Source: JBBQUN01 sp963698395
Lineage (GTDB): Bacteria; Actinomycetota; Acidimicrobiia; Acidimicrobiales; SZUA-35
Assembly: GCA_963698395.1 (NCBI GenBank)
Contig: CAVOQQ010000001.1
Span: 868,001 to 932,000, forward strand
Length of the DNA: 64,000 nucleotides
Direction of reading: 5' to 3'
Below are positions 1 through 8,079 of this stretch, piece after piece. Each line of letters opens with the position of its first letter. Positions within the stretch are counted from its first letter, which is position 1. Below the pieces are notes generated by a model, which was not told the origin of the DNA, did not search any database, and worked only from the letters and a program-made list of their open reading frames with translations. The translations under genes and the position numbers were made by a program.

Positions 1-563
1 AACATCGGAAGCGACGACGTACCGGTCGTCTCGACGAACTCGAAGGCGAAGTCGAGGTCGTCCTGGGTGCCGAGACCGACGACGTCGAGGATGTCGGCGT
101 TCTGCTGAGCGAACTGCTCAACGGCCGGGCCCTCGGCCCGGCAGCTGGGTCAATGCGGGGCCCAGAACCAGATCAGGGTGGGCAAGCTGCCGCCGGCCAC
201 CTGCTCGGCGAAGTCGACCGTTTCGCCGCTGCCGAGGTCGATGACGTCGACCTGCGGGTAGTTGGCGAGTGTGGCCGTGGGGTCGGCTGCCGGTTCTTCG
301 CCCTCGTCCGCTGAGGACGCCGTCGTGCTCGTGTCGGTGCCGCTGCTGGGCTCGGTGCTGTCGTCCTCGGCACTGCCGTTGTCGGTGCTGGTGCTCGCCG
401 ATGATGACTCGCCGGCGGGGGCGGCGTCGGTCGTGGTGCTGCCCGAACCGCAGGCCGAAGCGGCCATGCCGAGGGCGAAGAGCACAGCAATCGAGCGGCT
501 GCGGTCGCGGCGTTGGCCGGCAAGAACCGCCGGCCGGCGTCGTGGTGGCTCAGATCTTGGCAT
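1..563 (-). CDS. TlpA-like redoxin lipoprotein, selenoprotein (3' end outside window)
   Basis: Thiol-disulfide oxidoreductase of the TlpA/redoxin type, probably anchored outside the membrane. The chosen ATG at 563 gives a basic N-terminus, a hydrophobic stretch ending in Cys (MAASAC, a loose lipobox) and a Ser/Thr/Asp/Glu-rich linker of about 60 residues. The thioredoxin-fold strand reads LPTLIWFWAPH, then UGA (150-152), then PSCRAEGPAVEQF and at least 30 more in-frame residues. In this family the position is the first Cys of the WCxxC motif, so I read U-P-S-C with selenocysteine at residue 138. A hairpin follows the UGA. The gene is divergent from the SDR gene and runs off the left edge, so its C-terminus is unseen. 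The alternative is a gene truncated at the UGA, but family sequence continues past it. Confidence 0.8.
124..152 (-). promoter_or_regulatory. SECIS-like hairpin after UGA of the redoxin gene
   Basis: Reading the minus strand, UGA at 152-150 is followed by GCCGGGCC, loop GAG, GGCCCGGC: a perfect 8-bp stem at 142-135 pairing with 131-124. The loop starts 15 nt after the UGA and has G in its first position. Bacterial SECIS elements lie just 3' of the UGA inside the coding region and usually carry G at the loop start. The spacing is slightly shorter than in the other two genes here. Assignment is by inspection only. Confidence 0.6.
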
Positions 564-617
564 GGGGTCGGAACCGCATTCACGCCGGTCGCATTCCCGC
601 AATCGGCGTTCTTCTTG

Positions 618-623
618 TAGGTT
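618..623 (+). promoter_or_regulatory. Candidate -10 box for a leaderless SDR transcript
   Basis: TAGGTT (TAnnnT) ends 6 nt before the ATG at 630, the usual spacing between a -10 box and the first transcribed base, so the mRNA could start at or next to the start codon. No Shine-Dalgarno sequence is seen. No clear -35 box was found. Confidence 0.35.
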
Positions 624-629
624 CCGCAC

Positions 630-1418
630 ATGATCGATCTCAATGGACGAGTGGTGCTGGTGACGGGTGGCAACGGAGGGATCGGCCTCGGGTTGGCGAA
701 GGGCTGCGTGAAGGCGGGTGCCGACGTCGTCATCTGGGGCACGAACCCCGACAAGCTGGCGGTGGCCGAAGCCGAACTCAACGACGACGCCTTGCAGGCC
801 AGCCGTATGCGAACCGGCGGGGCCGGGCGGGTGTTGGCCCAGCGGGTCGATGTCCGGTCCGAGGAGGAAGTCGTCGGATCGTTCGCCGACGCGGTGGGCG
901 ACATGGGCAAGGTCGACGCCGTGTTCGCCAATGCGGGCGTCGGCGAGGGCGCGCCGTTCATCGAGCAGACGCTCGAGTTGTGGCGCCGAGTCCACGCCGT
1001 CAACATCGACGGTGCCTTCCTCACCTTGCGCGAGGGTGCTCGTCACATGGTCGAACGGGGTGAAGGAGGGTCGTTGGTGGGCGTCTCCTCGACCTCGGCC
1101 ATCCACGGCGCTCCGCGCAGCCAGCCCTACGCCGTGTCGAAGGCGGGCATGTTGGCGATGATGCGCGGCCTTGCGGTCGAGCTCGCTCGCTACGGGATTC
1201 GCGCCAACAGCATCATCCCCGGCTGGACCGAGACCGAGATGACCGAAGCCGGCCGCCAGAACGACAAGTTCCTCACCAACACCACGCAGCGCACGCCGGT
1301 CCGGCGCTGGGGCACGCCCGATGACTTCGAGTCGATCGGTGCCTTCCTTGCCGACCCGACCCAGACCTTCCACACCGGCGATGAGCTGGTGGTCGACGGC
1401 GGCTACACCCGGTTCTGA
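630..1418 (+). CDS. SDR family NAD(P)-dependent oxidoreductase
   Basis: Classical short-chain dehydrogenase/reductase of 262 residues, the normal family length. The N-terminal Rossmann motif is TGGNGGIGLG (residues 11-20), followed by the NAG motif (NAGVGEG), the catalytic Ser in VGVSSTSA and the catalytic YAVSK. The tail TGDELVVDGGYTRF is the usual SDR C-terminus with a DGG motif. It should oxidise or reduce a hydroxyl/carbonyl substrate with NAD(P)H in the cytosol; the substrate cannot be read from sequence. It lies upstream of a ferredoxin and a ferredoxin reductase on the same strand with a 87-nt gap, so co-transcription is possible. A TAGGTT box 6 nt upstream suggests a leaderless start. 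Confidence 0.9.
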   Translation: MIDLNGRVVLVTGGNGGIGLGLAKGCVKAGADVVIWGTNPDKLAVAEAELNDDALQASRMRTGGAGRVLAQRVDVRSEEEVVGSFADAVGDMGKVDAVFANAGVGEGAPFIEQTLELWRRVHAVNIDGAFLTLREGARHMVERGEGGSLVGVSSTSAIHGAPRSQPYAVSKAGMLAMMRGLAVELARYGIRANSIIPGWTETEMTEAGRQNDKFLTNTTQRTPVRRWGTPDDFESIGAFLADPTQTFHTGDELVVDGGYTRF

Positions 1419-1505
1419 CCTGCACAGTAAGGTGCAACCCATCAACGAGGTGCAACCGGCCAACGGTGACCACTTCACTCAACAACGGTGCCAGGGAGGC
1501 AGCAA

Positions 1506-1697
1506 ATGAAGGTCGTGGTCGATTTCGATCTGTGTGAGAGCAACGCGGTGTGCATGGGCATCGCCCCCGAGGTGTTCGAGGTCCGAGACGACGACTTCCT
1601 CTATGTCTTGCAGGAGGAACCGCCGACCGAACTGCACGCAAAGGTGCGCGAGGCGGCCGAACGCTGCCCGAAGCAGGCCATCACCCTCGAGGACTGA
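1506..1697 (+). CDS. Small [3Fe-4S]/[4Fe-4S] ferredoxin
   Basis: Acidic 63-residue ferredoxin. The cluster ligands are CESNAVC (Cys10 and Cys16) and CP near the C-terminus. The position where a [4Fe-4S] ferredoxin would have its second Cys is Asn, as in many actinobacterial ferredoxins that serve cytochromes P450, which points to a [3Fe-4S] cluster or an unusual fourth ligand. ATG 1506 was chosen because GGGAGG lies 8 nt upstream; an in-frame ATG at 1488 would place this site inside the gene. The next gene, a ferredoxin reductase, starts 4 nt after the stop, so the two should form an electron-transfer pair from NAD(P)H. No cytochrome P450 is next to them; the only P450-like gene in view is at 52956. 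Confidence 0.85.
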   Translation: MKVVVDFDLCESNAVCMGIAPEVFEVRDDDFLYVLQEEPPTELHAKVREAAERCPKQAITLED

Positions 1698-1701
1698 GTT
1701 C

Positions 1702-2915
1702 GTGTACGAACACATCGTGGTCGTCGGTGCCTCACTGGCCGGTCTCCAGGCGGCGCAAGGTCTCCGACGGGGCGGCTACGAGGGGACGCTCACCATCGTC
1801 GGTGACGAACCCGACTATCCCTACGATCGGCCGCCGCTGTCGAAGGGATTCCTCGACGGGAAGGTGCCCGAGGAGAAGTTGCGGCTGCGAGGCGCGGCCG
1901 ATCCCGAGGCCCTCGGCGTCGAGTGGAAGCTCGGCACCGCAGCCGTGGCGCTCGACGCCGCCACCCGCACGATCACGTTCGACGACGGTTCGATGCTGTC
2001 GCCCGATGGCATCGTCATCGCCACGGGTTCCTCGCCCCGGCGGCTCCCGGGGTTCGATCATCCGGGCGTGTTCGAGTTGCGCACACTCGCCGACGCCAAG
2101 GCACTGCGCAGCGCTCTCGAGGCCGGGCCGAAACGAGTCGTGGTGATCGGGGCCGGCTTCATCGGCGCCGAGGTCGCCTCGACCGCACGCACGATGGGGC
2201 TCGACGTCTCGCTGATCGAGGCAGCACCTCAGCCGTTGGCCCGAGTGCTCGACCACGCCGCGGGCCGGGCGATTGCTGACCTCCACCGGGGTCACGGCGT
2301 CGACGTGCGCCTGGGCGCCGGTGTTGCGTCGGTGCAGACCGATGCCGACGGTTCGGTGTGCAGCGTGACCATGGACGACGGTGACGTCATCGAGACCGAT
2401 CTCGTGGTGGTGGGTGTGGGGTGCGTCCCGAACACCGACTGGCTCGAAGGTTCGGGCTTGACCATCGACAACGGCGTCGTGTGCGACGAGACCTGTCTCG
2501 CCGCGCCCGGCATCGTGGCGGCCGGCGACGTGGCCCGCTGGCCGAACGGTCGCTTCGGCGGCGCCCTCACCCGGGTGGAGCAGTGGGACAACGCCATCGA
2601 GCAGGGCACCTACGCCGCTCGACGCCTGTTGGCCCTCGACAGCGGCGACGACATCGAGCCGTACGACGCCGACCCCCTGGTTCTGGTCGGATCAGTACGA
2701 CCGCAAGCTCCAGCTGGCCGGCGTTCCCGACAGCCAATGCCGAGGTGGTCAACGGTTCGATCGCCGAGCAGGTCTTCCTGCAGATCTATGCCGACGACGA
2801 CGGCAACTTCGTCGGCGCCTTGGGTTGGAACCGGCCCCGCCAAGCCATCCAGGCTCGCATGTTGCTCGGCAACGGCGCCTCGCTCGACGAAGCCCGCTCG
2901 ACCCTCGCCGGCTGA
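1702..2915 (+). CDS. FAD-dependent ferredoxin reductase, two frame breaks
   Basis: Ferredoxin-NAD(P)H reductase of the rhodocoxin/putidaredoxin reductase family, about 403 residues. The first dinucleotide site is VVVGASLAGLQAA, then YPYDRPPLSKGFLDG, the ATGSSPRRLPG motif, the second GxGxxGAE site VVVIGAGFIGAEVAS, and the FAD-binding VAAGDVARW. The start is GTG 1702, 4 nt after the ferredoxin stop. The frame breaks twice: an extra C in a five-C run at 2673-2677 (DADP then WFWSDQYDRKLQLAGVP) and an extra base near 2733-2735, after which NAEVVNGSIAEQVF and the normal C-terminus follow. Removing two bases restores a full-length protein. The homopolymer context favours sequencing error over a true pseudogene. 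Confidence 0.85.
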
Positions 2916-2996
2916 TCGGTGCCGCCGAGCCATCGAGACGCCGAGGCAGAGGCTCGCGTCGCGCGCCGGCATCGAGCGAGCTGGTCGAGCACATCG

Positions 2997-3486
2997 ATGC
3001 CTGATGGCAACGTGATCGAGGTCGTCACCCGTGGCGAGGTGCGTGCACAGCACGCTTCGGCACCGCTGCACCTACATCGCCGTGGTCGACAGCCGCGATC
3101 GCATCCTCGTGCATCGCCGCGCCGACTGGAAAGACGTCTACCCGGGCTGGTGGGACCTCGCCTTCGGTGGCTTGTGCGGTGTTGGCGAGGACTGGGTCTC
3201 CGCCGCCCGGCGGGAGTTGGCCGAGGAAGCCGGACTCACCGGTGAAGCGCTGTGGCCACTCGGACGGGTGCACTACGAGGCCGACGACGGCCTGGTGCTC
3301 GGCGAGGTCTATCTGGTCCGCTCCGATGCGGAGCCGACGTGTCCCGACAACGAGGTGGTCGAGGTCGCCCGGGTGTGGATCGGCGATCTCGAAACCTGGT
3401 TGGCCGGGCGATCGGTGTGCAACGACAGCCGAGCCGTGGTCGCTCCGCTCATCGTGGCGAGCGTTCCGAGCGCGGTCGGTCCATAG
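2997..3486 (+). CDS. Nudix hydrolase, one frame break
   Basis: Nudix-fold pyrophosphohydrolase of about 162 residues. The Nudix box starts GLCGVGEDWVSAARRE and continues LAEEAG, matching Gx5Ex7REUXEEXGU. The preceding TYIAVVDSRDRILVHRR and PGWWDLAFGG are typical of the YfcD/isopentenyl-diphosphate isomerase-like group, but the substrate is unknown. The N-terminal segment MPDGNVIEVVTRGEVRAQ (from ATG 2997) is in a different frame from RHRCTYIAVV; one extra base near 3051-3053 joins them. A GTG at 3031 would give a shorter single-frame protein, yet the upstream segment matches the usual N-terminus of the family, so I prefer the joined gene. Its 3' end overlaps the convergent aminotransferase gene by 38 nt. 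Confidence 0.8.
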
Positions 3487-4651
3487 TCACGATGGCGGTG
3501 GCGAGGCGGCGCAGCGCCTCATCGAACAGATGAGGATCGCCCGCCGAGTAGCTCAGGCGGATACTGGTCGTCGCCGGTGAGTCGATGGCGAAGGCAACAC
3601 CGGGCACGAAGGCGACGCCGTGGTCGAGCGCCGTGGGCAACAGGGTGTCGACGTCGACCCCGAGATCGCACCACAGGAAGAAGCCGCCCGCCTGGGGCGA
3701 CACCACCGCATCGGGCAGGTGATCGGCAACCGCTGCTCGGAGTTCGGCTCGCCTCGTGCGGTACCGAGTTCGCAGCCCTTGCCGATGGGCTGCCCACCAG
3801 CAATCGTCGGAAACGAGCTCGGCCGCCAGGAGCTGGTTGAAGGTCGAAGTATGGAGATCGGTCGCCTGTTTGACGAGGGCGAGGCGGGCGACGAGTCGGG
3901 GGTCGGCGTCGATCCAACCGACTCGAAGCCCGGGCGCCAAGGTCTTCGACATCGAACCGAGTCGGATGACCTGGGGTGACTCGGGCAGCGACGATGCGCT
4001 CGGAGGATGGTCGAGGGCGAGTTCGGCATAGGGGTCATCGGCAACGATCAGAACGTCGTAGCGTTCGGCGAGTTCGACCAATCGTTTGGCTCGTTCGACG
4101 CTGAGTGTTGCGCCGGTCGGGTTCTGGAAGGTCGGGTTGACATAACAGAGCCGAGGCCGCAATCCGCGAGCCAGTCGGTCTTCGAGCACGTCGACGCACA
4201 GCCCCTGATGATCCACCGGAATGCCGACCAGCTGATGGCCATGGCTGCCAAAGACCTGAGACGCCCCGATGTAGCCGGGGTCTTCCATGGCCACGGTCGC
4301 CGGTCTTCTGGCAGAAGAGGCAACGAGGCGGGCGACGAGATCGAGACCCTGTTGCGAGCCCGCCGTCACGAGCAGACGCTCGGGATCGGGGTCGTGTCGG
4401 CGAGTCAACAAGGCCCGAAGCTCCGGCTCTCCCGCAGTCAGGCCGTACTGCAGGGCGGTGGTCGCTCGCTCGCTCAACAGCCGATCGGCCGCCACCTGAC
4501 AACGCTCGGCGGGGAGGAGTTCGGCCGCCGGCAGTCCACCGGCCAGCGACAACACGCCAGGCTGCCGAGCGTGGACGAGGAGATCGCGAATCACCGATGA
4601 CGTCCAACGATCGTCGTCGGCGAGTTGGGCGATCAGAGTCGGTGCGTTCAT
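3449..4651 (-). CDS. PLP-dependent aminotransferase class I/II
   Basis: Fold-type I aminotransferase of 400 residues, close to the 2-aminoadipate/aromatic aminotransferase (Aro8, LysN) group by its N-terminus SVIRDLLVHARQPGVLSLAGG. Visible landmarks are YGLTAGEPELR, VTAGSQQGLDL, NPTFQNPTG, DDPYAEL and the PLP-lysine motif RLGSMSKTLAPGLRVGW. It should transfer an amino group from an amino acid to a 2-oxo acid in the cytosol; the substrate is not decidable. The ATG at 4651 gives a standard N-terminus. It faces a small unknown gene at 4817 and a MocR regulator at 5431 that shares its fold; such regulators often control neighbouring PLP genes, so control by MocR is a reasonable inference. Confidence 0.88.
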   Translation of the reverse strand: MNAPTLIAQLADDDRWTSSVIRDLLVHARQPGVLSLAGGLPAAELLPAERCQVAADRLLSERATTALQYGLTAGEPELRALLTRRHDPDPERLLVTAGSQQGLDLVARLVASSARRPATVAMEDPGYIGASQVFGSHGHQLVGIPVDHQGLCVDVLEDRLARGLRPRLCYVNPTFQNPTGATLSVERAKRLVELAERYDVLIVADDPYAELALDHPPSASSLPESPQVIRLGSMSKTLAPGLRVGWIDADPRLVARLALVKQATDLHTSTFNQLLAAELVSDDCWWAAHRQGLRTRYRTRRAELRAAVADHLPDAVVSPQAGGFFLWCDLGVDVDTLLPTALDHGVAFVPGVAFAIDSPATTSIRLSYSAGDPHLFDEALRRLATAIVTMDRPRSERSPR

Positions 4652-4816
4652 GACGCGAGGCTGACAGCGTCGGTCCATCGAGTCGAGGGCCACTTCGACG
4701 AGAGTGGCCTGACCCGACTGTCTCGCCTCCGCTGCAGCAGGAATCGACACCCCGGTCTTTCGGCTCGTTGGTGGCCGAATTCCTACAGTTGTGGTGCACC
4801 TTGTCGATACCTCGGT

Positions 4817-5395
4817 ATGACTTCGGTGATCTCTCGAGGACGAGTACGACTTCAGCCCCTCGCCGCCAGTCGGTGTCTCGCTCCACTCGACGTCGAGCTC
4901 GATCTGCGACGGCCCGACGGCCGGCTCACCATCGGCGACCTTCGCCATGCCGCCGAGCGACTCGAGGCCATGGGGCGCAACGAGTCGGCCCACCGGATGT
5001 GGACCACCATGGGCATCGCGGCCGGCGAGGCGGACGATCTCGCACTCTGGAACTACGCCGACCGCCGAGCCAACGATGCCATCGAGCGTGCCGCAACGTC
5101 GATCACCGAGATGTACCGGCAGACCGGCGTTCGATCCGACTACCAAGCCATCGCCGATTCCCGAGCAGCGGGCAAGTCGATCCAAGCCGTTGCTCTCGAG
5201 CATGGCTGTTCGACCACGACGGTCCGCCGAGCGCAGGGCTTCGTGCGGCGGCGGGACCAGCTCCTGGCCGCCCACCCAGATCTGGCCTCGGCTCTGATCG
5301 AGGGGGCCGATGCCGAGCGCCTCGCTCGGTATCTCGACGAGGATCCGAAGTTGTTGCGCTGGATGCTGGCTTCGCGGTTCGACCGTCGCCGCTGA
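4817..5395 (+). CDS. Hypothetical protein with a helix-turn-helix-like segment
   Basis: I do not recognise this 192-residue protein. It is basic at the start, then has a helical region rich in Arg, Ala and Glu. The stretch AGKSIQAVALEHGCSTTTVR (about residues 117-136) looks like the helix-turn-helix of resolvase-type DNA-binding domains, so a DNA-binding role is possible. Another feature is the segment GEADDLALWNYADRRANDA, of no known meaning to me. ATG 4817 was chosen as the first ATG giving normal codon use; the open frame extends upstream to 4625. It sits between a divergent aminotransferase gene and a MocR regulator in the same direction. Confidence 0.6.
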   Translation: MTSVISRGRVRLQPLAASRCLAPLDVELDLRRPDGRLTIGDLRHAAERLEAMGRNESAHRMWTTMGIAAGEADDLALWNYADRRANDAIERAATSITEMYRQTGVRSDYQAIADSRAAGKSIQAVALEHGCSTTTVRRAQGFVRRRDQLLAAHPDLASALIEGADAERLARYLDEDPKLLRWMLASRFDRRR

Positions 5396-5430
5396 TCCGA
5401 CACCAAGTGGCCTGAGCATCCGAGGCCACC

Positions 5431-6888
5431 GTGGGTCACACTGGTGGAGTGACCCGCTCCGACCGGCCGGCACGCCTCGGCACCAAGGCGTTTCTCTCGA
5501 CACTCGGTGACTGGGCCGCCGGCCCTGGCACCTCGCTTCCTCGTAAACTCGAAGGTGCGATCCGGCAGGCGATCGAGACGGGGCTCTTGCGGCCCGGATC
5601 CCTGCTGCCGGCCGAGCGAACCATGGCCCGCGCCCTCGGTGTGAGCCGGTCGACCGTCACGCACGCCCTCAACGACTTGAAGGCGGACGGCTACCTCGAC
5701 GCTCGCCACGGCAGCGGCACGGTGGTCGCCGGCATGGTCGACCCGACGGCGGCACCAGGGGCGCCGATGGCGACGGTGCTCCCCGGCCTGCTGGGTGAGT
5801 GGGGCGGCAGCATCGATCTGGCCGCATCGAGCCCGGCCGATGCTCGAGCGCTCCCCCCGGTCGATGTCGACCTCGATGCCCTGCTGCTGTCGGGACCCCG
5901 TCATGGTTATACGCCCGCGGGTCTCCCGGAGCTGCGTCGAAGTGTTGCCGACCGGTTCAGCACCGACGGCCTTGCGACCGCACCCGAGCAGATCCTCATC
6001 ACCAACGGGGCCCAGCATGCGTTGGCGCTGGCCTTCAGCGAACTGACCGAGCCCGGTGACGCCATCATCGTCGACGAGCCCACCTATCCCGGGGTCATCG
6101 ACCTGCTCGCCGCCCGGCGGCTGCGACCGGTGCCCCTGCCGCGCACGGCTGGTGGCATCGATCCGGATGCGTTCACCAGGCTCGTTCGCTCCTCGGGCGC
6201 TCGGCTCGCCTACCTCCAGACCCTCGTCCACAATCCCACCGGTCACTGCGGCGACGAGCGTCAGCTGCGTCGCCTTGCCGAAGCGGTGACGGCGAGCGGC
6301 GTCACGGTGATCGAAGACCTCGTGCTCGCCGATCTTCGGTTCGACGGAGAGCGACCGGCTTCGCTCGCTGCTCGGGTCGATCCGGGCACGGTCGTCGTGG
6401 TCGGGTCGGTGTCGAAGCTCGGTTGGGGCGGGCTCCGCATCGGTTGGTTGCGCGCCGAAGCCGGGCTCGTCGATCGCCTGGTTCGCTCACGCCTCACCGA
6501 CGACCTCGGTAGCTCCATTCCCTCGCAGGTCATCTCGACCGCCGTCCTGGCCCAGTTCGACGTGATCGTCGAGAGTCGCCAGCGATCGCTCGGCCGTCGG
6601 GCCGACCTCGTCGCTCGCCTCCTGGCCGAGCGATGCCCGGAGTGGGATCTGCAACGACCCGAAGGTGGCCTGTCGCTGTGGATCACCCTCGATCGTCCAT
6701 GTGCCGAGGCACTGGCGCAACGGGCGGCACGCGAAGGCGTGATCATCGCCACCGGCAGCGCCGCCTCGGTGACCGACGACCGGGATCGACACATCCGGTT
6801 GTGCTTCGACCGCCCAGAACAGCAGATCATGGAGGGGATCGAACGCCTCGTCCGTGCGTGGCAGTCGCTCTCGGCGTCCCCGGCCTAG
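5431..6888 (+). CDS. MocR-type transcription regulator (GntR domain plus aminotransferase domain)
   Basis: Two-domain MocR/PdxR-type regulator of 485 residues. The N-terminal winged helix of the GntR family is seen as LRPGSLLPAERTMARALGVS followed by RSTVTHALNDLKADGYLDAR (about residues 50-90). The C-terminal domain is aminotransferase-like, with ITNGAQHALALAF, DEPTYPGVIDLL, TLVHNPTGH and the PLP-lysine site VGSVSKLGWGGLRIGW, so it should bind PLP and sense it or an amino-compound adduct. GTG 5431 has GAGG 8 nt upstream; GTG 5449 is an alternative start. Likely targets are nearby genes, including the aminotransferase at 3449-4651. Its 3' end overlaps the convergent phosphoesterase gene by 4 nt. 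Confidence 0.9.
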   Translation: MGHTGGVTRSDRPARLGTKAFLSTLGDWAAGPGTSLPRKLEGAIRQAIETGLLRPGSLLPAERTMARALGVSRSTVTHALNDLKADGYLDARHGSGTVVAGMVDPTAAPGAPMATVLPGLLGEWGGSIDLAASSPADARALPPVDVDLDALLLSGPRHGYTPAGLPELRRSVADRFSTDGLATAPEQILITNGAQHALALAFSELTEPGDAIIVDEPTYPGVIDLLAARRLRPVPLPRTAGGIDPDAFTRLVRSSGARLAYLQTLVHNPTGHCGDERQLRRLAEAVTASGVTVIEDLVLADLRFDGERPASLAARVDPGTVVVVGSVSKLGWGGLRIGWLRAEAGLVDRLVRSRLTDDLGSSIPSQVISTAVLAQFDVIVESRQRSLGRRADLVARLLAERCPEWDLQRPEGGLSLWITLDRPCAEALAQRAAREGVIIATGSAASVTDDRDRHIRLCFDRPEQQIMEGIERLVRAWQSLSASPA

Positions 6889-8027
6889 CCGGTGAAGGCC
6901 CATCGTTTGCCGAGTGAGCGCTGCGAGAGGGCACCCTGCGCCCACGCCGACCAGACCCCGAGCACGGCGCCACGGGAGTATTCGTGCCAGGTGATGGCCT
7001 CGTGGGTCTCCACGCGCCGCACGGTCTGTGTGATGCCGCCCTCGCGCACCTCGTAGCCCGCCCACACACCGGGCCAGTCTCGGGTGGAGGCGACTTCGGT
7101 GAGCTGGACCGGTCCGACGGTCCTGGCTCGATTGCGGTGGGTGTGCCCCGAACTCACCCAACTGTTCGGGTTCGCACCACCGAGGCGCCGCACGAACGCA
7201 AGCCCCTCGGCCCGGCCGATGCCGGCGGGATGGTGGGTCGGGTAGTGGTGTGGTTGGATCTGATGATGAAGGAGCACGAGGGCGCCGTGGGCGACGTCGC
7301 CGGCGGCCTCGATCGCAGTATCGCCGTTGGTGACGAGCGTGCCGATGCCACGCCGCTCGATCGACGTGTCGAGCGAGATCACGCGGAGGCCCGGCAGGTC
7401 GTCGATGGCGATCGACCGAGTCATCGGCAGGGCGCGGGAACCGATGGTGTCGGGTACCGCCATGTCGGTCGTGCCATCGACATCGTGGTTGCCCGGGATC
7501 AAGGTCATGGGCAGATCGGGGAAGTCGTCGAGAAGGCGGCCGAGCTTGGCGAAATGGTCGGGACGCCGATGATGGGCGGCGTCGCCCTTGATCACGAGCC
7601 GCTCGGCACCCCAGGCGACCGCTTCGACGATCGCGCCTCGGGCGCAGCGAGTGGGTGCCGGCTCGGCGTGGCCGGACAGGTCGACCATGGTGCGGAGGAA
7701 GCCCCAGTGGCCGGCGCCGATGTGGAGATCGGACACGGTGGCGACTCGAGCGAGGACCTCGCCCGGCGGAGGGGTGAGCGTCCTGGCGGGAAGTGTCGAT
7801 CGCCGGCCGCCCGCATCGTCGACGACGATCGAGTAGTTGGTCGACGATGCGAGACCATCGATGGTGAGCGCTCCCGGTCCGCCCGGATGCTCGATCATTC
7901 GCTCGTGATCGCCGGTGGTGACACGCAGCGGCCCGGCCGGAAGCGAACCCCAGCAGATCTGGATGCTCGTGGCATCGGCGGCCCACACCTGGAGTGGTGA
8001 TGGCCAGAACGGTGGAAGCCGGTTCAC
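6885..8027 (-). CDS. Calcineurin-like metallophosphoesterase
   Basis: Binuclear-metal phosphoesterase of about 380 residues. The N-terminal 90 residues resemble a fibronectin-like purple-acid-phosphatase N-domain (LQVWAADATSIQICWGSLP). The catalytic domain shows all usual metal-ligand motifs: VSDLHIG, IKGDAAHH, IPGNHDVDG, LLHHQ and SGHTHRN. It should hydrolyse a phosphomonoester or diester; substrate unknown. The GTG at 8027 was chosen because upstream in-frame codons run into the aminopeptidase gene and lack family similarity. It follows aminopeptidase N on the same strand with a 52-nt gap and may be co-transcribed. Confidence 0.82.
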   Translation of the reverse strand: MNRLPPFWPSPLQVWAADATSIQICWGSLPAGPLRVTTGDHERMIEHPGGPGALTIDGLASSTNYSIVVDDAGGRRSTLPARTLTPPPGEVLARVATVSDLHIGAGHWGFLRTMVDLSGHAEPAPTRCARGAIVEAVAWGAERLVIKGDAAHHRRPDHFAKLGRLLDDFPDLPMTLIPGNHDVDGTTDMAVPDTIGSRALPMTRSIAIDDLPGLRVISLDTSIERRGIGTLVTNGDTAIEAAGDVAHGALVLLHHQIQPHHYPTHHPAGIGRAEGLAFVRRLGGANPNSWVSSGHTHRNRARTVGPVQLTEVASTRDWPGVWAGYEVREGGITQTVRRVETHEAITWHEYSRGAVLGVWSAWAQGALSQRSLGKRWAFTG

Positions 8028-8079
8028 AGTGCCGATCGGCGAGTCGTGGGAGTACGAGCAGAACGGGGACGGCGCGGTG

